Below are positions 20,673 through 31,425 of a stretch of 64,000 bases of DNA, piece after piece; within the stretch, counting starts at the first letter, position 1; every line of letters starts with the position of its first letter. The stretch comes from Siderastrea siderea. Lineage: Eukaryota; Cnidaria; Anthozoa; Scleractinia; Rhizangiidae. The notes below the pieces were generated by a model, which worked only from the letters and a program-made list of their open reading frames with translations, searched no databases and had not been told where the DNA came from. The stretch lies in the NCBI GenBank assembly GCA_964030785.1, contig OZ034974.1:48928355-48992354 (forward strand), given 5' to 3'. Both the position numbers and the translations under genes were made by a program.

Positions 20673-23600
20673 TTATTTCGCTGCCTCCTCCTCTTTGGCG
20701 ATTTGTTGGATCAATTCCTTTCTTTTCTGATCCTGGCGCTCTTCTCGCCTTTGTTTTGCTGCCTTGTTCTTCTGTCGGCGAGCCTCAGCTTGGTCACTAT
20801 AGAACAAACAAAATGGTTACTCAGTGAAGATATAGTGACAACTTCCTGCAGAATCTGAGACATTGCATCAACAATAAAGCATATTCAGCCCCTCTCCCAG
20901 CAGCAGGCAATTTTGCTGCCCTCAGATAATTATTAGCTGTTTACTACACAGTGGACAGCCAGACAAGTATGGGTTCAGAGCCCTTGCTGCCGATTGCCAT
21001 GAAATACTACCTCCTACAAGACACTATGTAATGACTGAGAGTAGCTCAACTGTTTTGATTGAATTAAGACAACTACCAAAAGGTCTTGATAACAGGAAAC
21101 AAATTACAAGTCTGAGAAAACACACAACATTTTTTATTCTTAGACACGTTTCGGTGGTACAACTGCCATCATCAGTACAAAATAAGGTACAGAATCAAAT
21201 TGCGATAAATATAAAGCAATAATTAGCATTGCTTATGAAAAAAGTAACATGAACAATAAAGGAAAGGAATGCATGAAAATGTACAAGTTATAAAAAGAGT
21301 TTTAAATTAACATGTTTTCTCAGATTTGTAAGACAGAATTATGTGAAAGGAGCCCAGGACCAAAGTCAGTCACAGATTAAACAATCTCTGTTCAGTCAGA
21401 AAACTCCTCTGTTGCTGTTTGCACACTTAGTCACCCATCCCTCATGAGATGAAGGCCAGGCCGGCTTAATAGTGTGCAGGATAGCATATTATGTTTGAGT
21501 GCTAGTGCATGACAAATATATATTTTAGATGTCATGCTTAAAAGCCCAGCCCATCACATGCTGATTATGAAATGACTTGAAGTGAGAAAAAAGACCATTT
21601 GGACTGTTCAAAATTTTCTTCAGAATTCACAGTGTTTTTGCATAACAATTTAATCACTGCTCAAGACATTCTTATGTCAACCTCTTGAATTTACAGCAGT
21701 TGTTAAAACTTCAGTAATATGTGCCAACAGACCTGACTTGAATATACACTTATTTTGCTGTTACTAAATACTCTGCTAACCATACCTGCCTAAACAAATT
21801 TGAAACAGCTAAAAGCAAGTTTGGAGCACTATTAAACTCAGCAGAAGTTGATTGGCTGTTCACAAACAGGCTGCCTACTTTCTCTTTAACTCCATCTTAG
21901 AATGTACACATATTTATACATTTTTGTTTTAAACCAGCTTGCCAACTAGCCAATTATTTTTCACAAAGCAAGAGGGTACAAGTATTAAGCTACCAAAATC
22001 AACAAGAGTTGACCACGTCTTTATGACCAGACTGCTAATAAAAGGGTTTTTCAGGCCAAGGAGTTATGAGAAAATATAGCCTATGTCAAACTTGCCCGCT
22101 GAAAGCTAGTTAACTTATCTGTAGAGAAACCTTTACATAGGTACCCGAGATGTAATTTTGCAGAGGAGCAGAGTAAGGCTACCAAAAACTGTCTGTTGAC
22201 TTGTCAGGCTATATAAAAATACAGTGTAGAATGACCCACCTGAGGAGTTTAGCACGTTGTTTCTCAGCCTTCTTCTTGTGGATGTACTCCATCAACACTC
22301 TCTTGTTTTTAAACACATTACCCTTGGCCTTCATGTAAAGGTTGTGGTACATGTGGTTATCGATCTTCTTTGCTTCTCTGTATTTTCGAAGCAACCTTCT
22401 GAGCACTCGCATACGTCTCATCCAGATGACTTTCTCGGGCATACGTGCATTGGCAGTACCTTTACGTTTTCCATGGCCACTGTGTCGTCCCTTCCTCCTG
22501 GCTTCATCAGCCTTTCGAACACGGGCGCGACTGTGGATGATTTGTGGCTTCTTGATGATCAAGCCATCTTTGACGAGTTTACGGATATTTTGACCTACAC
22601 ACATCAGCAAATTAAATACTAATTATTAAAATTATTTATTAATTTTAGTTATTATTTATTTTAATTATCGGTTAACCCTGGTGACCACTTTAACTTATTG
22701 TCACAATCCTTGCTTACTCTTTAAATTTCACTAAAATTTGCCAAATAAATGTCACAAAACTATGCATTGGTTGCCATGGTAGCTACAATAACTCTTTGTT
22801 GGAGATGCTGAAAATACAGCAGAATCTTAACTTCAGTTTCTTTTAACTCAGAATCTCACTGACATGGCAAAAATACTTTACCTTGGTTCACTCCCTGTCA
22901 ACTTTAACCTACAAATTTCAACTCTTGTTTCCACAAACAAACAGTTTGATCTGATGATTCAAATTTTTGGGATTTAACTGAAGATTTACAATTTAAAATC
23001 AACACTTTGCATGCTAAACAGATCTGCAGTTACTTACGTGAGTTGGCATTTGCAATTTCGTTAGTTTCGTTAGGATCCAACCAAATCTTCTTTTTTCCAC
23101 ATTTAAGAACACTGGCTGCCAGCCGCTTCTGAAGTCGCAAAGTACTGAAATGAAAACATACCATTCACTCATTAATGGCTGGGAGTTTGAGATAGAATAG
23201 TCTACTGCAATTGTTAGTCAACAGGAAAACAACAGCAAGCAGTCTAGGATAAAGCATAACCCGGGCAGTGACAGTTGTTGCTAATTTATAGTTTTCGTAT
23301 ATGATTTGATTTTGGCAATTTTCTGCACAAAAGCATCCCCACAGAAGTTCATCAAAAATTAAAATGTCCATTTGTAGCCAATCAGATTGAGAGTTTCCCT
23401 AATGGACAATCATTTGAAGATTTGCAAGATCAAAAGAAGTGATCAAAACACTGTCATTTATCTGTAGATTTCAGGACTTGGAGATATAAATAGCATGCAT
23501 TCAAGTACTCAAATACTGCTTCTAAGCTTATTAACTCCCAACTAGTTAGAAACTCTAAATTGATGTCAACAATTAGCTTGGGGTAACTTTTTCGTCTGTA

Positions 23601-23953
23601 TACTCCTGTATACAACTTGTACTACCCTTGAAGCACAATGAATGTCTGAAAATACTACAGTTTGAGGTAATACTGAATTAAAGCTAACAAAGCTTGGAAT
23701 AAACCAACCTCACATGGTACCCAAAGGAAAATACTTCAGAAAATATATCTTTACTTTGCTATCCATAGATACACGTGCAAGGATTTTAAACAGGATTTTT
23801 CTGTTTGCCAAGCATTTGGCTCTGTATAACGTTTCCAACGTGAAGGGCAATGCCTGTGCTCTAAGTTTAAGTATTTTTAATGCACCTAAAGTGATTTTAA
23901 AGCGTTATAATGCGTAATTTTTCAACAGGCTTCGAAGTCTTCCCCTACCTCAT
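20673..23953 (-). CDS. RPL19: 60S ribosomal protein L19 (eL19), four coding exons
   Basis: Exons (minus) are 23953-23949, 23144-23038, 22594-22240 and 20796-20673. All splice junctions are GT..AG and in phase, giving exactly 196 residues, the length of human RPL19. The first exon encodes only Met plus two bases of Ser. The protein reads [20 protein letters not shown], with [37 protein letters not shown] and [20 protein letters not shown] strongly conserved, and a basic and glutamate-rich C-terminal helix ending KEEEAAK. It is a structural component of the large cytosolic subunit. An AATAAA on the minus strand at 20647-20642 is a suitable polyadenylation signal. Short codons-only first exons are common in ribosomal protein genes. 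Confidence 0.97.
20797..22239 (-). other. RPL19 intron 3
   Basis: This is a 1443-bp intron. Around 21140-21175 it contains CACGTTTCGGTGGTACAACTG and CATCATCAG, a phrase I associate with interspersed retroelement remnants. No box C/D or H/ACA snoRNA could be identified by eye, though ribosomal protein introns are a usual place for them. Confidence 0.5.
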
Positions 23954-24175
23954 AATGGCGGCGATTGAAAGGGAAGAACGTGGTGGTGCAATTGCCTATA
24001 GGGGGGTGGAAGAATGAGTCAATTGGGGATGAGAACATTGCGACTGGACGCGAACATTTGTTTATTATGTACAGCGGATAACCCCATGAAAGATAAGGGA
24101 ATTTTCACGTGGAGTTGATTGCTTGCAAGTTGTTTGAACTTTTTATCAAGAATTTAGAAGGTTTTACTCGTCGGA
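23954..24175. promoter_or_regulatory. bidirectional RPL19/MRTO4 promoter with 5' TOP tract on the RPL19 side
   Basis: Only 222 bp separate the divergent start codons. On the minus strand, a C followed by pyrimidines (CTTCCCTTTC, 23976-23967) lies 14 bases before the RPL19 ATG. This is the expected 5' terminal oligopyrimidine start of ribosomal protein mRNAs, so transcription probably begins near 23976. I see no TATA box in either direction. Both products serve the 60S subunit, so common control is plausible. Confidence 0.6.
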
Positions 24176-27100
24176 ATGCCAAAATCAAAACGAAACAGAG
24201 CAGGTAATTATGTTTTAAACGTATTTACGGCAGATATTTTTATGTGTGGAGTCCTTTTTGCGGCAAAAGTAACCAAGTGTCTGTTGCACTCAGAACTCAT
24301 TGGTAAACACAAGTTAAGCTTACTTATGCACCGTTTTATCTTTCTTTAATCTTTAACTGACCCTTTTAGCTGTCTTTGTTTCCTTTAATTTAACATTTTA
24401 AAACAAAGGGTTTTCCATGAAGTCACTGTTGAAAATCTTGAGTGTGAACTTTGGATTTCTTCCTCAAATTCAGAGGTTAGAACATAAAAAGTTTACCCAA
24501 TGTTGGGACAATTTATTTGGAGCAACAACAGAATAGAGAGTCATATTTGAAGGATTACTACTGAAGTGGCCCAGTATGTCATCAGTGAAAGGAAAACTTG
24601 TTCAAGTTGAAAAACAACTCTGAGTTAAAGGCAAAGTGAAACACAATATTTAAGTCTGAGTTATAAGACCTGAGTTATAGAATGTATGTTGGATATATAA
24701 TTATTTTAGTTTCTTGCATGGCCGCTTACCAGCTCGTCAATCAACTCAAGCCTTATAAAATTATTGAACGAGGAGGCATATATTTTAGTGGCTCAGCAGC
24801 TTGCCAGCTCCTCATTCACCAGCTTGGCAGTTGACCTAACTCTTTGTAGAACAAGGAAGGTATATATTCAGTGAAACACAACATTTTGGATTTATCAACT
24901 GAGTTGATAAGGTAAATTGGCCACCATAAAGAGATTGAAAGCTGATGTTTCGAGCGTTAGCCCTTCGTCAGTTTGCTCTGATGAAGGGCTAACGTTCGAA
25001 ACGTCAGCTTTCAATCTCTTTATGGTGGCCAATTTACCTATAAATCCAAAATTTTGTGTTTCACGTCCCCACCAATGCAGCACCACAGTTTCTTCAGAAA
25101 CTAACCCCCTTGCTTATATATTCAGTGGTTTGACAGCTCAGTGGTTCACCAGTGAGTGACTAGCTGCCAAGCAACTAGTAGGTAGCAGAATACCCAGAAA
25201 ATTGGCCTTGTATTCTTTAGTTTACCCAATAATTTAAAACTGGTTGTTGAACAAGGCAGGTCAATGCTTATTTCTTAAGCTGCCATGTTGGGATTTTTCT
25301 ATTTTTATAGTTTCACTTACAAAGACAAAGAAAAAGGGATTAGATTTGAAAAAAGGACTGGTGACAGAGGTAAAGGTTTTGCTTTACATTTAACAATTAT
25401 CCTGCGAAATCGCGCGGAATATCACCTGATACTTAGCCGACGAGGCCGTAGGCCGAGTTGGCTAAATCAGGGGATATTCCGCAAGATTGAGCAGGATAAT
25501 TGTTTTATTATTCAACAAATTCCCATCGCCTACCATTTTCAGAACAAGAAAAACTACGGCTCTATGATAAAGACGCTAAAAGCTAGCAACACATAAGCTC
25601 GATAAAAATCAAAACAGAACTTCAAGAAATCGAAGTTTACTACCGTTCACTTAAAAAGACTTATTTACAAACTCATGTTTGGAAATGACAAGACAAAGGA
25701 AAAAAAATATTGCTACCTTACCGAGGAATAAGTCCTCTTTCTCTGAATTACAATCTTTTAAACTTTAGTCTTTACAACTTTCCGTGAGCAAGTGTGCTGC
25801 TTCGTTCGCAATAGCATTTTCTTGGTTGAGTTCGCACCATGAAAATTCCAAGTCAACCTCTGGATATCTTTGTGAGCTGAAGCAAATACTTGTTGACTTT
25901 TTGAGAGCATTTAATCGTGGAAAATTTCTTCCAGAGAGTTAAAATTTACGGAGAACACTGCTAAAACTGCCTCGCTTTTCAAAATGGCCGCCAAACAAGC
26001 AATGAAAGAAAATCTGCAGTGCACTTCCAAATATGGTCATTTACGTATATCGCAGGATATCTGTCATGTAGGATGACAGATATTGAGGGCTTCCTTACCA
26101 TATATGGGCATAGTGACAATTTGTTGAATAATAATTACTGTTATTCCCATTTGTTCCTTGAGCCCTTAAGCCCCCATATCAACATGCATATTCTCCTGTC
26201 TTGGCCTCGTGTATCTCTTATGGAATAAGTTAGGAGAATTTGTAACCTCAATACATGTAATCTCCTGTGATCATTTTCTCCATTCTCATTACCTGTATTT
26301 TTCATCATGCAGTGTAAGGCAAAGTTAGATAATGGTCACTGTTGAGGCCAGGGTTAAATCCAGGAAAGGTATCATTTAGTATGTCTGTCAATCACCAACT
26401 TCCTGAAAAATGGTACCCTTTTGCAGACCAAAATTCTCTGATTTCTATACCCTATTACACACCAAACTGCTTAAAAATCATACCTTCTACAACAGCACAT
26501 ACCTATATAGATCTAAGGACATGAGAAGTGGCTGCATTAAACAATCATTAATCAGAATCGCTTTCATGTTCACCTAGTGATTAACAAAATTGTCTTCATG
26601 CCATTATTGTTTCCTGACTTTCAAGTGGTATGCATTACACTCAATCTCACTCTTTATCCTCAGTTATTTCATGGAAAATAACAATCATCTCTGTTTGTTG
26701 TCTAGATTCAAGAATGTGTGGATAACTATGCCTTCATTTATGTATTCTCAGTTGAGAATATGAGGAACAGTAAGTTAAAAGAAGTCAGGAATGAGTGGAA
26801 GCACAGCAGGTAAGAGACTTCAAAAAAATGCAATTTAGAAACACCACTCACAAGTGATTTTCATAAGGTCCTTGGCAACCACGTTGAATCGGGATTTAGA
26901 AATGTTTGTGTTTGTGTTTGTATGGAAAGATACCTGGAGGACCTGAAGAAAATCCTTGGAGAAACAACAAACTTAAGCCACACTAAATCTGCTTGCAAGT
27001 GATCTCACCACTGCTACTCTGCTGTCCTTTTAACCCTGGCAGCCCCAGTAGAGACATCTTTATTCTCCTCAGTGGTCTCCATATAATTTCTTATGGTGCT

Positions 27101-30100
27101 ACAGCTGTAGTTGGGAGACGTTTGCTAAACAATGACAAGGAGACAAGTGATCGATGTTGTGAGGAGAAATTCAATGCTTGTCACCTTTGAGGCTTAAAGG
27201 ATTTAAACAATACAGTCATCTACAAGCCATGTGAAGTTCTTTCTGTTTACAGCATGGTCAGAACAATAAGGTTTCTAGACACAAAAGTGAATATAATACA
27301 ATCTGTGTTTTTGATCAAGGTTGTCTCATGGGATGTTTCACAGTAATTTTGGTTTTTGGTGACTTTTTTTTCTGAAAAATTCAAACACTCTCCATTCTCT
27401 TTTTCCTTTTGTACCTGTAGATTTTTCTTTGGTAAAAACAAGGTAATGATCATTGCACTTGGCAGAGACAAGGAAGCTGAATACAAAGAAAACTTACACA
27501 AGATAGCTAATGTGAGTGTACAGTTTTTAACCATTATATCGAGGATTAAAGCATGAGGATTATCCACGGGCTTAAAACTGTGCGACATAACATATTAAAA
27601 TATTACCTGTAGGTACTTTGTATAAAACAATCTCACCGATTGATTTGAGCATGGCTTACTAAGAAATGATTCAAGCCTTTGTAAACTCTTCAACGTAAAG
27701 TCTGGTTTTCTTAGTGATTGTGGAGATCGACCAAAGAAGCCGAGTACACTGTCTGCTGTTGCCCCTCTCACATCAGCTACTCATTTAGTAAGCATGCAAC
27801 ATTACTTTTTTCAGAAACTAAAAGGGCAATGTGGATTAATGTTTACAAATCAAGCAAAAGAGGATGTAGTCAGGTGAGAAGCTTATCTTTCACTATTTAT
27901 AATTATTTTTCTTTCTGCCTTGTAACCTCAGGCCAGGCCTCAGGCCACCCAAATGCCCTTCTCTTCTTTTCCTCTACATGTTATTAAATTACAATGTTGT
28001 TATGCGTTTGCAATGTCAGCTTCCACATCACACTAAATCAAATCGTTATTTTTAGATGGTTTAAAGATTACAGTGAGCTTGACTATGCCAGATCAGGCAA
28101 TGAAGCAACCTCTGATGTCACAATAGATGCAGGTATTGTTGTGATTTTTACAATCAAACATGAAAACTATGAATGCCTGAGGTGTAATACTATACTGTCA
28201 TAAGCAATCAGATGTGAGGTGAAACCAAGAGTGTAAGCCACACTTCTCAAGAGTTATTTCAGTACTATGAAAAAAATGTAATATTACATAAAGTTTAGGC
28301 ACTGTGTGAATGTTGAAAAACTATTCTCTTGGCTCAAACTAGAGCCACATATATAAGTGCAAAGCTAACTGGTCATGCCCCAATAAGTCTGTCTCAGATA
28401 TGATTAATGGTAGGTTGTAGTGCCCCCCCCCCCCCCCTTGATGAGGGTGGGTGCTATGTGCCCTAAAAAGATGGCTTCTCTCATACTTCTCATAAACTTT
28501 GTTCTTGACACTAGTTTTCTTCCTGCACAAGAGAGTTTAGTCATTAAAGTAATTAATATGTCAGTGGCTTATGATTTATTCTTGAAGCCTTATCTGGGGT
28601 GGAGGGTGAATTACATATTAGAAGGGTCCTGTAATGAAGATTGAATTGTTGTTGTTTTCAATTCCAGGTCTTCTTGATCAGTTTCAACACTCAATGGAGC
28701 CACAGCTCAGGCAGCTGGGACTCAACACAACTCTTAAGAAAGGTAATGTTAGTGTGTTTTGGTGAAAAGCCAGTCTCCTTTGTGGTAGTTATGATGCCTT
28801 TTAAGGCATATATGAGATTTAATGCATGCCATTTTGATCTTCAGGTGTTGTAACACTACAAAGTGATTTTCAAATCTGTAAAGAAGGTGACGTACTAACC
28901 CCAGAGCAAGCCAGACTTCTGGTAAGTAACAATTATGTTATTGTTAATCATGTGGTCATTTTAGATTGTGTGCAGTTCCCTGAAGACTGTAAGTATCTTA
29001 TGTTAAGACAATTATTAGGAAAAATAGAATAGGACACAAAGTGGCTGGTGAAAAATCTGATGGGAAGCTCACCATTCATCATCTCTCCCACCATAAATTC
29101 AGAGAAGGGCATCTTTCCCTCAGGACGGGAACAGAGGTGTGTGGAATTATAAGTTCAGATAGTATGCACCCTTCACAATATCAATTAAATTTGGTGGGTG
29201 TTGGCAATTTCAAAAGTAGACACCCCCTGAATGTATAGTTCCCTGTACAGCTGGGTTTTTTTTGTAACTCGTTGCTTGATGAGCCAAAAAGTGTCTGCGT
29301 AGGATACTACTGGATGTGACAACCCTCTGAAAATAACAACCTCAAAAGTAACTTAACTCTCTCTATGAAAATTCACAAGAAATAAGTTAACAGGTTTATT
29401 CCTCTAAAACAGTAGGCAGCACCAATGATAATGCATAGAGTGAAGATGATAAATGGCAAACACTGTTTTCCCTGAAAGACTATTACTGTCAAAATTTAAA
29501 GGGCAAGTAACACAGGCAGCATTTGTGCAATCTGCTGTGTGTCAATGTTAATTGCAAAATGAGATTGTTCATTACATGCACATAATCTTCTCCTCGCACA
29601 ATAAATTTTCCCATTGCAGTAAATAGGTGTTGCTTCTACCTTTTACAACATGAAAGTTTATTGTGCAGGGAGGTGGTAAAATGTGCAGTCTCAACTTGCA
29701 ATGCAACATTGTTGCAAGTTGACAGAAATGTTACCCATATTACTTTACTTTTAGATGCCCATATGCAGTACACATATTTAGGGGGGGGGGGAAATGGGGA
29801 ACCCTGAAAATAAGAAACCCAGGGAATAGCAATAGAAAAAAGCAACAACTAGATCCAAAAAATACAAAAATTGTTACTTTCAGAACTTTACAGCATAATT
29901 CAAATTGGTGACTGTAGAAAGTAGTCTGTGAACAAGCCCTGCGGTGGGGGAAATAATGCCAAAAAATTGTGAGCCGTTGACAGATAGGGGGAGAGAATGG
30001 CCAATGGCTGGCTTCTCTTGCTGATTTTTTTTGGCGTCATTTCCCCTGCCGTGGAGCCTGTTCACAGGCTAGTAGAAAGTGGACTTGAAACAATGTACTA

Positions 30101-30826
30101 GCTTTTATTACATCATGTTCTTGGCATTTAAATTGCCCTCACATTGCACTGTTCTTAGGAGCAGCAGGTGTTATAAATGAATATATTTATATTTATTGTA
30201 CGCGTAACTGTATAGTTCTTAACATTTTTACCTAGGTTCAGTTCATTTCTCTCAAATTCAACAGAGGCTCAAGGCCATTTAACTTTCTTATAAAACTATC
30301 TGAAACTGTATGTAAACTTTTTGTGATAATAATTCATTCCTAAGTAATGTAAACATGCTTGTGTTGTATAATTATACAATATCTTAATCTGTTGTTATCA
30401 TGCTCAAAACTGAAACGAATTCAATTGGATGTAAATGTATTTTGCTACACAACACTCAACACATTAATCTGTTGATGTCTTCCTTTCAGCTAACTACAGG
30501 TACATGTTCATGTTAATGCTCATATGTAAAAGGCACTGGAAAACACTACAAACCTAAATACACTGTACAAAAAAGAAAGATCTCCTCTTTATTTTTTATT
30601 CTTCCAAAATATGCGCCAATTTTCCACATCAACTCCTTGTAGGCGCAGGCTTTCTCTTGTGTTCCCAAGGGGGTCATAGTGAAGAGTCGACCGATACTAA
30701 AGACTATATTCTTATGTGGTTTTATTCTTTATTAAACAGAAACTCTTTGGAAATCCGATGGCTGAATTTCGCATATCACTTTTGTGCATGTGGAAAAATG
30801 ATGGATCATTTGAAGAGCTTACTTAA
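24176..30826 (+). CDS. MRTO4: MRTO4, ribosome assembly factor (mRNA turnover protein 4 homologue), nine coding exons
   Basis: Exons are 24176-24203, 25311-25369, 26706-26809, 27421-27511, 27815-27873, 28056-28132, 28668-28742, 28845-28921 and 30740-30826. Every junction is GT..AG and in phase, giving 218 residues (human about 239). Recognisable stretches are [90 protein letters not shown] and [14 protein letters not shown], the uL10/P0-like fold of Mrt4. By family it occupies the P0 site on nucleolar and nuclear pre-60S particles until exchange with P0. The C-terminus ends soon after [16 protein letters not shown], so the acidic tail of many homologues is missing. An AATAAA at 30886-30891 follows the stop by 60 bases. 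Confidence 0.95.
24871..25064. mobile_element. palindromic repeat family with GAAGGGCTAAC core, copy 2 (MRTO4 intron 1)
   Basis: It starts GTGAAACACAACATTTTGGA and ends TCCAAAATTTTGTGTTTCAC. The central arms GAAAGCTGATGTTTCGAGCG and TTAGCCCTTCGTCAG pair with their complements on the other side. The right arm lacks about 15 bp (TCAACTGAGTTGATA) present in the left. It is better preserved than copy 1 at 20300-20530. Confidence 0.75.
25392..25504. repeat. 113-bp palindrome (MRTO4 intron 2)
   Basis: AACAATTATCCTGCGAAATC at the left pairs with GATTGAGCAGGATAATTGTT at the right. The arms continue through GCGGAATATC and CTGATTTAGCC with scattered mismatches to a centre near GCCGTAGGC. An inverted TATCGCAGGATATC near 26047-26062 may mark the far end of a larger element. 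No coding sequence is present. Confidence 0.6.
28922..30739 (+). other. MRTO4 intron 8
   Basis: This is the longest MRTO4 intron (1818 bp). Apart from the hAT-like MITE it holds a G run near 29781-29790 and a small inverted repeat of CAACTTGCAATG-type sequence near 29692-29721. No further gene is seen. Confidence 0.5.
29922..30071. mobile_element. 150-bp hAT-like MITE with 8-bp target duplication (MRTO4 intron 8)
   Basis: The left end TAGTCTGTGAACAAGCCC and the right end (inverse TAGCCTGTGAACAGGCTCC) match over about 38 bp with a few mismatches. GTAGAAAG flanks both sides (29914-29921 and 30072-30079). An 8-bp duplication and TAG...CTA ends fit hAT elements. Confidence 0.8.
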
Positions 30827-30891
30827 CGACTTTGAAGTGTGCAAGCTGAAGAGATTTGTAACATAAACTTTTTAAAATTGACACCAATAAA

Positions 30892-31425
30892 ACAAAAGCA
30901 AAACGAATTATGCAAAGACTTGTTTTTTTAAAAACTCAAAACTCCCTGCTGTCTTGAATTTTGCAACCCTTGGGTCTTAACCATAATGTACTTGTGTAAG
31001 GCAAAGAGTGTCTGTCAGCTTCAGTGGTTAAAAATGAGTCTCCTCACAGATGGATGACACCATATGTATTCTATTATGGGATACTATTTTATTAACACTA
31101 ACCTGCGTGCAAACTCTCTATGGAGCTTTACCAACCCTTGGTTTTGAAAAACTTAACTGTTGCAGCCTGCTCTTGCCAACTACTTTAGTATTGAACTCTC
31201 TCAGTCCTATCTTTAATCATTGTCTATGTATAAAGTGTATGCAATCCCGAGATAACCGTCATCATTCTCAGTGTCAACATTTTGCTCGTTATATCCTATG
31301 TTCTTTAACGATAACAAAATTATATTAAAGTATATTCTACAAAAAGAGTAACCGATTCCAAACAAATATTGGTTATATTCCGAGGTCATTTATATTCAAT
31401 AGATCAGCGTTGTAATGCGTTAGAC
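30892..31425. other. convergent 3' region between MRTO4 and the 2730-residue coiled-coil gene
   Basis: MRTO4 ends from the left and the coiled-coil gene CC-B from the right, so this is the only space for both 3' ends. A minus-strand AATAAA at 31093-31088 would suit CC-B. No independent gene is seen. Confidence 0.45.
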
